From positions 1 through 52,017 of the forward strand of contig JAFQCR010000037.1 in the NCBI GenBank assembly GCA_017416345.1: a stretch of 52,017 nt of DNA, in the 5' to 3' direction. Each line of letters opens with the position of its first letter. Positions within the stretch are counted from its first letter, which is position 1. The position numbers were made by a program, and so were the translations under genes. Of this stretch, positions 14,554-22,797 are shown piece by piece. The notes below the pieces were generated by a model, which had not been told where the DNA came from, ran no database searches, and worked only from the letters and a program-made list of their open reading frames with translations. The DNA is from Clostridia bacterium (GTDB lineage Bacteria; Bacillota; Clostridia; Oscillospirales; Acutalibacteraceae).

Positions 14554-15987
14554 ATGTTTGGATTTAAAACAAAGAAGCAGAAGCTTAAAGAAGAAGTGAA
14601 CAAACAGCAGGCGTTTTTGAAAAACAATCCGCACTATAAACCGAGCGGAATGGAGCATTCGAGTGCACCTGCAAGAATAATCGTCAGCAGTTTTCTCATA
14701 ATCGTGCTGGTCGGAACATTTTTGCTGTGTATGCCTTTTTCGTCGGCCGAGGGCAGGTTCACCGATCCGTTGACGGCCATGTTCACCGCCACCACCTCGA
14801 CCTGCGTTACGGGACTTGTCCTTGAGGACACGGGAAGCTATTGGTCGTTTGCAGGCCAGTTTATAATACTGCTGCTGTTGCAGGTGGGAGGCATCGGACT
14901 TGTAACGTTTTCGGCCTTCTTCCTTGTGCTTTTCAGACGAAAGCTGGGTCTTGGCGGAATGGTGCTGGCTCAGTCGTCCACGGGGTCAAGCTCGTTGCAA
15001 AATCTGTATTCTCTGGTCAAGGTCATCGTTGTGTCCACACTCATGATAGAGACTGTGGGTGCCATACTGCTAAGTATTCGGTTTATTCCGCAATTTGGCG
15101 TTGCAAAAGGTATATGGGTGAGCATTTTTACGGCGGTTTCGGCCTACTGCAACGCAGGACTTGACCTTTTCCCCGGTGATTTCACTTCACTTACCGCCTA
15201 TTCGGGTGATGTTCTGGTCAACGTGGTCATAATGGCACTCATCGTGCTTGGCGGTATGGGCTTTTTGGTATTTCAGGACTTTTTGTTCTACCGCAAAAAC
15301 CGCCGTCTGATGCTTCACACCAAGGTGGTTCTGCTGACAACCGCCGTGCTGATAACCCTTGGTGCGTTAATGTTTTTTGCGATAGAATATTCCAATCCCA
15401 AAACACTCGGCGGTTTAAGCTTTGGTGACAAGGTGCTGGCATCGTTTTTCCAGTCGGTCACCTTGAGAACGGCAGGCTTTAATACAATAGATATTGCCGC
15501 CTTGCGTGACCCGACCAAGCTTTTGAGTTGTATATTTATGTTTATAGGTGCGGCTCCCGGCTCTACGGGCGGCGGTGTTAAGGTCACGACCTTCGTTGTG
15601 CTGGTCATGACGGTCATCGGTACCTATATGAACCGCCGCGAGACGGTCATTATGCGCCGCAAGGTCGACCACGGAATAGTTTACAAGTCGATGTCGCTTA
15701 TAGCGGCAGGTATAACCGTTGTGGCCGCTGTCACGGCCGTTATAGTTGCCGAAAGTGACAGTATCGGTGTCATTGACGGACTTGTGGAGGCAACATCGGC
15801 GTTTGCTACGGTCGGTGTTACTGCGGGAGCGACCCTCGTGCTTGGCACCGTGTCAAAAATAACCTTGATAATAACCATGTTTATAGGTCGTGTGGGAACC
15901 CTGTCGCTGATAATGGCGCTGACCTTAAAGGAGCACGAAAGGGAAGACCACACCGTCCTCCCCGACGGGGAAATTATGGTTGGATAA
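14554..15987 (+). CDS. TrkH/KtrB-type potassium uptake membrane subunit
   Basis: 477 residues. Four pore repeats are recognisable by their filter-like sequences: TTSTCVTGLV (about 75), SAYCNAGLDL, TLRTAGFNTID and SAFATVGVTAG. Between them lie paired transmembrane helices and the conserved APGSTGGGVKVTTF loop. It forms the K+-translocating pore in the cytoplasmic membrane. These proteins need a cytosolic TrkA/KtrA RCK gating subunit, which is not next to this gene and must be encoded elsewhere. It lies downstream of the phosphodiesterase in the same operon. Confidence 0.94.
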   Translation: MFGFKTKKQKLKEEVNKQQAFLKNNPHYKPSGMEHSSAPARIIVSSFLIIVLVGTFLLCMPFSSAEGRFTDPLTAMFTATTSTCVTGLVLEDTGSYWSFAGQFIILLLLQVGGIGLVTFSAFFLVLFRRKLGLGGMVLAQSSTGSSSLQNLYSLVKVIVVSTLMIETVGAILLSIRFIPQFGVAKGIWVSIFTAVSAYCNAGLDLFPGDFTSLTAYSGDVLVNVVIMALIVLGGMGFLVFQDFLFYRKNRRLMLHTKVVLLTTAVLITLGALMFFAIEYSNPKTLGGLSFGDKVLASFFQSVTLRTAGFNTIDIAALRDPTKLLSCIFMFIGAAPGSTGGGVKVTTFVVLVMTVIGTYMNRRETVIMRRKVDHGIVYKSMSLIAAGITVVAAVTAVIVAESDSIGVIDGLVEATSAFATVGVTAGATLVLGTVSKITLIITMFIGRVGTLSLIMALTLKEHEREDHTVLPDGEIMVG

Positions 15988-16019
15988 ATTATAATCTTAA
16001 AAAGGGATAAATTGGTTTT

Positions 16020-16245
16020 GTCGGGCGATTCACGAATCGCCCTCACAATACGGTGAATTGATATTTTGTAGGGACCGGCGTCCCCGACGGTCCGCGGGCG
16101 AACACGCAGGTTCGCCCCTACTAAGATTCTTCGACTCCGCTGACGCTTCGCTCAGAATGACAAACAAAAAGCCACTCTGTCATTCTGAAGAGTGAAACGA
16201 CGAAGAATCTTACAAAAAGGGGACGGTTCTCCTGTCCCCTAACAC
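16020..16245. repeat. Composite intergenic repeat block
   Basis: No gene lies in 15988-16445. The block holds a GGGCGATTCACGAATCGCCC palindrome (16023-16042) and a GTAGGGAC...CGCCCCTAC unit (16068-16120) of the same family as the units at 32.7-33.4 kb. A 90-bp element follows (16123-16212) with inverted ends, AAGATTCTTCG at one side and CGAAGAATCTTA at the other and internal CAGAATGACA/TGTCATTCTG arms. Last is GGGGACGGTTCTCCTGTCCCCT (16219-16240). These look like several non-autonomous palindromic repeats accumulated in one spacer. Confidence 0.75.
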
Positions 16246-16377
16246 AAAATAATTTCATCCTTTCTAAAAAGGGCGGTTGGTGAAAGCTGATCGCTCCACT
16301 TTTCATACCCTTTACCGTTTCAAATACGCCTTCACACGGTCTTGCACCGCTTTTTGCTTTGGTTTAAGGCGGTTTTA

Positions 16378-16406
16378 TTGACTTTTGATACTTTTCGTGG
16401 TACAAT
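16378..16406 (+). promoter_or_regulatory. Promoter of the sugar transferase gene
   Basis: TTGACT (16378-16383), 17-bp spacer, TACAAT (16401-16406). Confidence 0.82.
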
Positions 16407-16451
16407 AATTCAGTACGCATAATTCTTTGATTTGTGAAAGGCGGTGACGGT

Positions 16452-17807
16452 ATGAGTTTGCTGGTGAAATTCCGTAACACCATTTTGTTCTTTCTTAAAA
16501 TATTGGTCATCATAACGGTCACAACGGCCTTTATCGGCGTGTGGCAGAACTTTTATCCCGCCGCTTTGTTTACGGGCTACGGCAACTATGTCGTCGTGCT
16601 GGTATATATTGCCGTGTTTGTTGTTTTCGGCAATATCTATGACGGTTTTAAGGTCGGCATTATGCGTGTGCACGAGCTGTCCTACAGTCTGTCGCTGTCG
16701 GTCGGCTTTTCCAACCTTATCATATACCTTGTTTTGAGCCTTATTGCCCGAAGGTTCCTTAACCCTCTGTGGCTTATTTTGCTGACCGTTATCCAGGCCT
16801 TCATGATAATCATTTTGATGTATTCCTTGAGCCGTGTTTACTTTGCTTTATATAAGGCAAGACGTGTGCTTGCGATATTTGAACAGGGCAGCCGCAACGA
16901 TGTCATCAAAAAAATATCACTTATAAAGGAGCGCTTTACACTGGCCAAGGGCATCACCACCGACCACCCGTTTGACGAGATCAAGGCCGAGATCGACCGC
17001 TATGAGACCGTGCTGATATGCGATTTTGACCCTGCGTTGAAGGACGAGGTGCTGAAATACTGCTATGCCGAAAACAAGCGTATCTATCTGTTGCCGTCTT
17101 CGGGTGATACCATTCTGAACGGCAGCTACCAGGTTCAGGTGTTTGATACTCCCGTGCTGTTTTTGCACAACGGCGGCCTTTCGATGGAGCAGCGCATCAT
17201 CAAGCGCACCTTTGACATTATAGTTTCGGGACTCGGCATTATCATTTCCAGCCCGTTTATGCTGGCCATTGCCATTGCCATCAAGCTGACGAGCAAGGGC
17301 CCTATCATCTTCAAGCAACAGCGCATCACCCGTGGAAACAAGGTCTTCAACATCTATAAATTCCGTTCGATGAAGGTGGCCGAGGACGACGAGGTCAAAA
17401 AGACCACCGTCGGTGACGACCGCATTACCGCTGTGGGTAAGATAATCAGACCGTTAAGACTTGACGAACTGCCCCAGCTTTTCAATATTCTGTTCGGCGA
17501 TATGTCGGTGGTAGGTCCCAGACCCGAAATGGTCGAGCTGGTCAAGGATTATACCCAGCAGCTGCCCGAGTTCAACCTTCGTCACAAGGTCAAGGCAGGA
17601 CTTACCGGCTATGCACAGATCTACGGAAAGTACAATACAACTCCGCAGAATAAGCTTAATATGGACATTCATTATATCGAGCATTATTCTTTTTTGGAGG
17701 ATATAAAGCTTTGTGCGATGACCTTTAAGATATTGTTTGTGCGTGAAAGCACCGAAGGCTTCAGCGAGGCCGACAGTAAACTGAAAAGCGACACGAAAAA
17801 GGATTAA
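16452..17807 (+). CDS. Undecaprenyl-phosphate sugar-phosphate transferase
   Basis: 451 residues of the polyprenyl-phosphate hexose-1-phosphate transferase type (WbaP/CpsE-like). Four to five N-terminal transmembrane segments (about 1-140) and a Rossmann-like cytosolic region precede the catalytic domain. That domain starts at KRTFDIIVSGLGIIISSPF (about 255), with KGPIIFKQQRIT, YKFRSM, LDELPQLFNILFGDMSVVGPRPE and the C-terminal KAGLTGYAQIYGKY. It transfers a sugar-1-phosphate from a nucleotide sugar to undecaprenyl phosphate, starting capsule, exopolysaccharide or glycoprotein repeat units. The ATG at 16452 has AAAGGCGGTG upstream. The nucleotidyltransferase downstream is a plausible supplier of nucleotide sugar. 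Confidence 0.94.
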   Translation: MSLLVKFRNTILFFLKILVIITVTTAFIGVWQNFYPAALFTGYGNYVVVLVYIAVFVVFGNIYDGFKVGIMRVHELSYSLSLSVGFSNLIIYLVLSLIARRFLNPLWLILLTVIQAFMIIILMYSLSRVYFALYKARRVLAIFEQGSRNDVIKKISLIKERFTLAKGITTDHPFDEIKAEIDRYETVLICDFDPALKDEVLKYCYAENKRIYLLPSSGDTILNGSYQVQVFDTPVLFLHNGGLSMEQRIIKRTFDIIVSGLGIIISSPFMLAIAIAIKLTSKGPIIFKQQRITRGNKVFNIYKFRSMKVAEDDEVKKTTVGDDRITAVGKIIRPLRLDELPQLFNILFGDMSVVGPRPEMVELVKDYTQQLPEFNLRHKVKAGLTGYAQIYGKYNTTPQNKLNMDIHYIEHYSFLEDIKLCAMTFKILFVRESTEGFSEADSKLKSDTKKD

Positions 17808-17903
17808 ATCGTACTATTTTACTAAAGATAAACCGATTTTACCGTAGCAAAACTTTAAAAATGTGATATATTATACCCAAGAATTTTTTGGAGGCGTATA
17901 TTT

Positions 17904-18773
17904 ATGGAAAAAACATTGGTCGTTATGGCGGCAGGTATGGGAAGCCGTTTCGGCGGACTCAAGCAGGTTGCGGCAGTAGGTCCCGACGGTCAGGCTATTC
18001 TTGACTTTTCGGTCTACGATGCCAAAAGAGCAGGCTTTACCGAGGTCGTTTTTGTTATCAAGCATGCGATCGAGCAGGAATTTAAGGCAACCGTCGGTGC
18101 ACGTGTTGAAAAGGTTCTGCCCGTAAAATATGTTTTCCAGGAGCTGGATAAGCTCCCCGAAGGCTTCGCCGTTCCCGAAGGCCGTGAAAAGCCGTGGGGT
18201 ACGGGTCACGCAATCCTTTGCTGTAAGGATGCTGTGAAAAATCCGTTTGCCGTTATCAATGCCGACGATTTCTACGGCGCTTCGGCCTATCAGAAGATCT
18301 CCGAGGGTCTTGAGGACACCGATAATTTCTGTATGGTCGGCTTTAAGCTTTCCAACACCGTTACCGAAAACGGCTACGTTTCCCGCGGTGTTTGCTCGGT
18401 CGAAAACGGTTTTTTGGTTGATGTTGACGAGCATACCAAGATCGACAGCGAGTGCAAATTTGTCCGTGAGGACGGCTCGGTCGGAAGCTTGTCACCCGAC
18501 ACCGTCGTTTCGATGAATATGTGGGGCTTCACACCCGATATTTTCAAGTATCTCGGAGAATTTTTCGTTGACTTTATGAAGGAAAAGGGAACCGAACTGA
18601 AGTCCGAGTTCTTCCTGCCCAGCGTGGTCGACAGCCTTATCAAATCGGGTGAGAAAAAGGCCAAGGTGCTGGTTGCCGAGGATAAGTGGTACGGCGTTAC
18701 ATATAAAGAGGATCTTGAGGCGGTCGTTTCGGCCATCAAGGCTTTGTGTGACGCAGGAAAATACAAGTTTTAA
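17904..18773 (+). CDS. Sugar nucleotidyltransferase
   Basis: 289 residues of the NTP_transferase fold. The nucleotide-binding signature LVVMAAGMGSRFGGLKQ (residues 5-21) is intact, and the PWGTGHAILCC and VINADDFYG motifs hold the base-contacting and metal-binding residues. It activates a sugar-1-phosphate to an NDP-sugar; specificity (glucose, mannose or other) cannot be read. Length is close to bacterial UTP-glucose-1-phosphate uridylyltransferases, but the core differs from typical GalU. It is probably co-transcribed with the UPF0340 gene 12 bp downstream. Confidence 0.9.
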   Translation: MEKTLVVMAAGMGSRFGGLKQVAAVGPDGQAILDFSVYDAKRAGFTEVVFVIKHAIEQEFKATVGARVEKVLPVKYVFQELDKLPEGFAVPEGREKPWGTGHAILCCKDAVKNPFAVINADDFYGASAYQKISEGLEDTDNFCMVGFKLSNTVTENGYVSRGVCSVENGFLVDVDEHTKIDSECKFVREDGSVGSLSPDTVVSMNMWGFTPDIFKYLGEFFVDFMKEKGTELKSEFFLPSVVDSLIKSGEKKAKVLVAEDKWYGVTYKEDLEAVVSAIKALCDAGKYKF

Positions 18774-18785
18774 GAGTGATTTTTG

Positions 18786-19334
18786 ATGAATGATTATATT
18801 TCGGCGGCAAAAATTGCCGCAAGCGAGATCGTAGAGATCGGAAAACTTAAAAAGGGACAGATATTGGTGGTCGGTTGCTCGACAAGTGAGATCACCGGAA
18901 ACCGGATCGGTACACAGTCGGTGCCCGAGGTGGCCGAATCGGTCTGTAAGGCGATAAAAGATGTGCTGGACGACAAGGGAATATACCTCGCCGCACAGTG
19001 CTGTGAGCACCTCAACCGTGCAATTATTATTGAGCGTGAGCTGGCCGACCGTCTGGGTATTGACACCGTGAACGTTGTACCCCAGCCCAAGGCAGGCGGT
19101 TCGTTCGCAACGGCGGCGTACAAGCTTTTCAGTGATCCCGTTGCGGTCGAGAATATCCGTGCCGACGCAGGTCTTGACATCGGTCAGACCCTCATCGGTA
19201 TGCATTTAAAGCCCGTTGCGGTGCCCGTCCGCCTTTCGGTCAAAGCAATAGGCGATGCCATACTCACCGCCGCAAGGACCCGAGCAAAATTCATCGGCGG
19301 CCAAAGGGCTGTTTATGATGAAGAGTTGATGTGA
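18786..19334 (+). CDS. UPF0340 / TIGR01440 family protein (YwlG-like)
   Basis: 182 residues. Characteristic blocks are KGQILVVGCSTSEITGNRIGTQS (about 20-42), LAAQCCEHLNRAIIIERE (about 72-89), VPQPKAGGSFATAAYKLF and GMHLKPVAVPVRL. The family is widespread in Gram-positive bacteria, with no established function. The ATG at 18786 is preferred over an adjacent TTG. The last twelve codons read GGQRAVYDEELM. After a 128-bp gap containing a palindromic repeat, a second in-frame version, GGYRAVYDDDLM, occurs at 19463-19501, so the current 3' end may be a replacement of the original one. Confidence 0.9.
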   Translation: MNDYISAAKIAASEIVEIGKLKKGQILVVGCSTSEITGNRIGTQSVPEVAESVCKAIKDVLDDKGIYLAAQCCEHLNRAIIIERELADRLGIDTVNVVPQPKAGGSFATAAYKLFSDPVAVENIRADAGLDIGQTLIGMHLKPVAVPVRLSVKAIGDAILTAARTRAKFIGGQRAVYDEELM

Positions 19335-19343
19335 TCGTAAGAA

Positions 19344-19458
19344 GGAATCCCTCCGTCTTTTTGCTTCGCAAAAATCCACCCGCTTACTGCGGCGGTCCCC
19401 TCTGTCCTGCGGACATCTCCCCATTTTATGGGGAGTTACCCTTTAGGCAAGGGAGGCT
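19344..19458. repeat. Three-hairpin intergenic repeat (family A)
   Basis: About 108 bp match 33141-33248 in inverted orientation with essentially one difference (an adjacent C/G change), and 27046-27153 more loosely. It contains three hairpins: TTTTTGCTTCGCAAAAA, CTCTGTCCTGCGGACA and CTCCCCATTTTATGGGGAG. It carries no open frame and lies between the two versions of the UPF0340 3' end. Confidence 0.85.
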
Positions 19459-19462
19459 GAGT

Positions 19463-19501
19463 GGCGGCTACCGTGCGGTTTATGATGATGATTTGATGTA
19501 A
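19463..19501 (+). pseudogene. Detached second copy of the UPF0340 gene 3' end
   Basis: These 39 bases read GGYRAVYDDDLM-stop, against GGQRAVYDEELM-stop at 19296-19334. GGCGGC, GC-GTTTATGATGA and TTGATGT are shared; most differences are at wobble positions or are E-to-D changes. It is either the original 3' end displaced by an insertion or a remnant of recombination with a related strain. Confidence 0.7.
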
Positions 19502-19511
19502 ACCAAACCAA

Positions 19512-19545
19512 AGCACCTTGAACGTTGAGTTCAGGGTGCTTTTTT
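19512..19545 (+). terminator. Terminator downstream of the displaced gene end
   Basis: AGCACCTTGAAC pairs with GTTCAGGGTGCT (one G-U), then TTTTTT. It lies eleven bases after the displaced stop codon, as if it were the native terminator of the UPF0340 gene. Confidence 0.8.
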
Positions 19546-19569
19546 GTCTTTGACCGTTCTGAGTTTTGC

Positions 19570-20343
19570 TTATTTTGTGCGGTAGGCGGTGGGGCTTTGG
19601 CCGAAGCGCTTTTTGAAGGCGGCGGCGAAATTTAGCTGTGACGAAAATCCTACCGAGCCTGCGATCTCTTTTATCCTCAGGTCGGTGCTTTTTAACAGTT
19701 GCTTGGCTTTTTCAAGGCGGATGTTCATTAAAAATTCCTGCGGAGGCACGCCGAACTGCCTTTTGAACTGCTTACAAAAATGCTTTTCCGAAATGTGCAT
19801 AAGGTCGGCTACCTGCTGCATCGTGATGCGGCGATGATAGTGCTGTTCCAAAAATTTTGCCGCTGTTATCATTGAACTGTCGACCGTTGCTATTGCGATT
19901 TTCGGCTCGGACAAAAGCGATAGCATGGCATAAAGCCAGCTTTCGGCAACCTTGACGTCTTCGTGTGTTTTAACGGAGGCGATTGCGGCTTCGCAAAGCG
20001 AGTCAGCAAACCTGCGGTCGGATACCGTAAGCTTTGCGTGTTGGTAGGGGTCAAGACCTAAGCTTTGCAAAAGCTCTGCGGCCTTTTTGCCGTCAAACGC
20101 CGCCCAAACGTGTCGGTAGCCGGGCTCCACCTTAAAGGAATGCAGTTTGCCCTTTGATATCAGAAAAGCCTCTCCTGCGTTGGCTTCAAAGCCGTCAAAA
20201 TGGCAGGTGCCGTTTAAAACATAGTGCAAAATATAAGTGCTTCTGACATATGGCCCGACCGATTTCGGACGGTCAAGCAGGCTGTGGGCAAATTCGGTGA
20301 TGTACACAGAGCCTTCTGTATTAAAAAAATATACAACTTCCAT
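19570..20343 (-). CDS. AraC family regulator beside glycoside hydrolase
   Basis: 257 residues. The N-terminal cupin-like domain (about 20-100, with YILHYVLNGTCHFDG and GEAFLISKGKLHSF) precedes the AraC double helix-turn-helix (about 160-257: ITMQQVADLMHISEKHFCKQFKRQFGVPPQEF and IKEIAGSVGFSSQLNFAAAFKKRFGQSPTAYR). It diverges from the 683-residue glycosidase across a region with repeated CGTGAT motifs and probably activates that gene in response to its sugar. The ATG at 20343 follows AGAGGGTG. Confidence 0.92.
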   Translation of the reverse strand: MEVVYFFNTEGSVYITEFAHSLLDRPKSVGPYVRSTYILHYVLNGTCHFDGFEANAGEAFLISKGKLHSFKVEPGYRHVWAAFDGKKAAELLQSLGLDPYQHAKLTVSDRRFADSLCEAAIASVKTHEDVKVAESWLYAMLSLLSEPKIAIATVDSSMITAAKFLEQHYHRRITMQQVADLMHISEKHFCKQFKRQFGVPPQEFLMNIRLEKAKQLLKSTDLRIKEIAGSVGFSSQLNFAAAFKKRFGQSPTAYRTK

Positions 20344-20380
20344 TTTTTCACCCTCTTTATTTCAATATACCTTAAAAATG

Positions 20381-20420
20381 CGTGATCGTCAATAACAAAA
20401 ACGTGATTTTAATATATAAT
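20381..20420 (+). promoter_or_regulatory. Activator-type promoter of the glycosidase with AraC half-sites
   Basis: CGTGAT occurs at 20381-20386 and 20402-20407, 21 bp apart. TATAAT at 20415-20420 has only a weak -35 (ATAACA, 20392-20397) overlapping the repeats. A similar AAGTGATTTTATATA at about 20454 lies downstream. The geometry fits direct activation by the divergent AraC protein. Confidence 0.5.
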
Positions 20421-20480
20421 AACTGACTAAAATCGGTTACAATTCGAAATATAAAGTGATTTTATATAAGGGTGATTACA

Positions 20481-22532
20481 ATGCTTTATGAATCAAAAAC
20501 CAACCGCAAGGACTATTATCCGCCGATTCTTGGTAACGGCGATATTGCGTTTTCGGTGGATGCGGAGGGCTGCCTTGGGTATAATGCGGCCGATTTTGGC
20601 GGAGGAGAAATAAAAACCGCACTCAGCGGCGGTTGGATCATACGTGCCGGCCGCAGGATAAACCGTGCCTTTGATACCGAGGCCAAGCTGTTGCCGTTCG
20701 GTCGGCTGTTTTTTGAAAAGAAACAAAAGCCCTTGTGCTTTTCGCAGGAGCTGGATGTCAGAAAAGCGCAGGTCAGATCAAAAGGCGAGTATCCCGACGA
20801 ACTAAAGACTCAAACGGTCGGTATCATTCACCCAAGCCGCAATATCTATGCGCTTAAAAAGACGGTCTCGGCTGACACCTGTATTAAATTCCGATATGAG
20901 CTTAAAGGCTATGACCGATTTGTTGAAAATGCCATTCGACGTGTCGATGTGACCGCCGCAAAAAACGGCATAAAGGTCGACTATTTTATGGTCGGCAGCG
21001 AGGAGATAAGAGGCTCGCTTCGGCTGTTTCTCGACCGTACGGCCGAGGTTCGGTGCAACGGCAACGGGGCGGTAATATCCGCCAAAATGTCGGCAGGGGA
21101 GAGTGTCTGCCTTTATCTGTGTCTTGAGGACTGCCTTGACGGTGATTTTGAGGCAATACTTGATGAGAATATCAAGTACATAAGCACGGTCGGATTTGAC
21201 GGTATTGCCGAGGATACCGCCGCTGAATGGGAGAAATATTACTCCAACGGGTATGTCAAAACGGGTGATGAGCGCATCGACAGCGTGTATGAAACAGCGT
21301 TGTATCATTTGAAATGCTACACCACCAAATGGTCCATCCCCGTGGGGCTTAATATGTCCTGCTGGCACGCTGGCTTCTTTGCGTTTGACGAGTATTACAG
21401 CTTGTTGGGGTTGCTTGGGGCAGGTCAGCTTGACCTTGCGAGACGTGTGCCCGAATTTCGTCTGAACAGTTGTCTCAAAAGGGCGATAGCATTTCAGCAT
21501 CACACCTTTAAAAATGAACCAAAGGCCGCAAGATTTATGTGGATAACCGAGGAGCACGGTGCCGAAATGGCTTCACACGGATTTTGGAACGATCACATTT
21601 TCCATATGGCGGTGATAGCGCTCGGAGCGTTTGAGTGCTTTGAATACAGCGGAGATGTTGAGCTTTTAAAGCGGTATTATCCGTTGATATTAAGCTGTGC
21701 AGCATTTTATGTAAACCAATCGGTCTACACCCATCCCGACGGCAGCGTGACGGTGGGGAAGTGCACCGATCTGGAACGGCTGGGGCCTTCAAGGGAGAAT
21801 CCGTTTATGACGTCGTGCGGTGTTATAAAAACGCTGGAGTGCCTTGTGAAAGCGGCCGATATTCTGGGTGTTGACAAAGGCTTCCGTGATGAATGCGAGC
21901 AAAAGGCCGCAGGACTTCGCAAAACCTTGCCCAATGACGGTGAAAAATATGTACCGTTTTTGGGGTGCGAGCAAAGAAGCATTGGCGTTTTTTCGGGCAA
22001 GTATCCGTTTGACGTACTGGAAAACGGTGACAGACTGATGCTCAACGCCTGGGAGGATTACGTCAAAAACGAAGAACAGTTTGGCAATATGTATTCGATG
22101 GGCGGCGGTGTTTCGTCGTGGTATGCTGCGTGGAAGGCGGCGGCCAACGCCCGTGCAGGCTTTGGTGATAAGGCTTACAGATACTTAAAGCAGGCCTGCT
22201 TGTCGGTCGGCGCTTTTTATGAGATGTTTGAGATAAATGAATCCGGCCGTGTGATGTACCGTCCGTGGTTCACAACGGCGGCAGGTGTGTTTATGTGCGC
22301 CGTCAACGATATGCTGATAAAAAGTGACGGCAAAAACATCACACTTTTGCCTGCCTTCGGCGGCGAGGTGAAGGATCTGTCGTTCAAGCTTCGGACAAAA
22401 GGCGGCGTGACGGTGGAGGCAGCTTTCAAAAACGGCCGTCTGACCGAACTTGCGCTTTCCTCCGAAACGGTTGATGTTGACCGCTTAAATGTGTTTTACC
22501 GTGGGGAAAAGGTAAGTCAAAATACAATATAG
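20481..22532 (+). CDS. (alpha/alpha)6-barrel glycoside hydrolase, GH65/GH95-like
   Basis: 683 residues. An N-terminal beta-sandwich (about 1-270) is followed by a helical barrel with conserved acidic/aromatic loops: MSCWHAGFFAFDEYYSLLGLLGAG (about 295-318), FMWITEEHGAEMASHGFWNDHIFHMAVIAL (about 353-382), GKCTDLERLGPSRENP and NMYSMGGGVSSWYAAW. A C-terminal beta-domain includes ITLLPAFGGEVKDLSFKLRTKGGVTVEAAFKNGRL, the typical ending of GH95/GH65-type enzymes. There is no signal peptide, so substrates must be imported. Family and substrate are not certain. The ATG at 20481 follows TAAGGGTG. It is regulated by the divergent AraC gene. Confidence 0.8.
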   Translation: MLYESKTNRKDYYPPILGNGDIAFSVDAEGCLGYNAADFGGGEIKTALSGGWIIRAGRRINRAFDTEAKLLPFGRLFFEKKQKPLCFSQELDVRKAQVRSKGEYPDELKTQTVGIIHPSRNIYALKKTVSADTCIKFRYELKGYDRFVENAIRRVDVTAAKNGIKVDYFMVGSEEIRGSLRLFLDRTAEVRCNGNGAVISAKMSAGESVCLYLCLEDCLDGDFEAILDENIKYISTVGFDGIAEDTAAEWEKYYSNGYVKTGDERIDSVYETALYHLKCYTTKWSIPVGLNMSCWHAGFFAFDEYYSLLGLLGAGQLDLARRVPEFRLNSCLKRAIAFQHHTFKNEPKAARFMWITEEHGAEMASHGFWNDHIFHMAVIALGAFECFEYSGDVELLKRYYPLILSCAAFYVNQSVYTHPDGSVTVGKCTDLERLGPSRENPFMTSCGVIKTLECLVKAADILGVDKGFRDECEQKAAGLRKTLPNDGEKYVPFLGCEQRSIGVFSGKYPFDVLENGDRLMLNAWEDYVKNEEQFGNMYSMGGGVSSWYAAWKAAANARAGFGDKAYRYLKQACLSVGAFYEMFEINESGRVMYRPWFTTAAGVFMCAVNDMLIKSDGKNITLLPAFGGEVKDLSFKLRTKGGVTVEAAFKNGRLTELALSSETVDVDRLNVFYRGEKVSQNTI

Positions 22533-22540
22533 TTGATTTT

Positions 22541-22621
22541 TGTAGGGCAGGGATAGAACCTTGCCCTATATTGTTGCTTTAGCTGTCTTACGGCAGGCTG
22601 TTGGGGAGAACGTCCCCTACA
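22541..22621. repeat. Intergenic palindromic repeat with TGTAGGG termini
   Basis: It begins TGTAGGG (22541) and ends CCCTACA (22621). It encloses two smaller hairpins, one with arms AGGGCA.../TGCCCT and one GGGGAGAACGTCCCC. It belongs to the GTAGGGG-type family seen at 16.07 and 32.7-33.4 kb. Confidence 0.7.
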
Positions 22622-22660
22622 TTATGGTATTATTTGCATAGTTGCCGTTGCGACTAAAAC

Positions 22661-22674
22661 CACAATATATTGTG
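22661..22674. promoter_or_regulatory. NrdR-box-like palindrome upstream of nrdD
   Basis: CACAATATATTGTG is a perfect palindrome with the look of NrdR boxes, which precede ribonucleotide reductase operons in many bacteria. It lies 41 bp upstream of the -35. Boxes normally come in pairs; the only possible partner is a half-match (ACACAATAATA) just downstream of the -10. Confidence 0.5.
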
Positions 22675-22714
22675 TTGAGCGTGAAAAATAATTACAAAAT
22701 ATGCAATTTTGCTA

Positions 22715-22743
22715 TTGACAAAGCAGTGGCGGTTTGGTACAAT
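22715..22743 (+). promoter_or_regulatory. Consensus promoter of nrdD
   Basis: TTGACA (22715-22720), 17-bp spacer, TACAAT (22738-22743). Confidence 0.88.
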
Positions 22744-22797
22744 ACTCATACACAATAATAAAATGAGAAATTAGCCCCCAAAAATGAGGTGTGAGTT

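Noticed and set aside
15239-15672. Open frames antisense within trkH
   Set aside because: Overlaid on a conserved membrane-protein gene, with no supporting signals.
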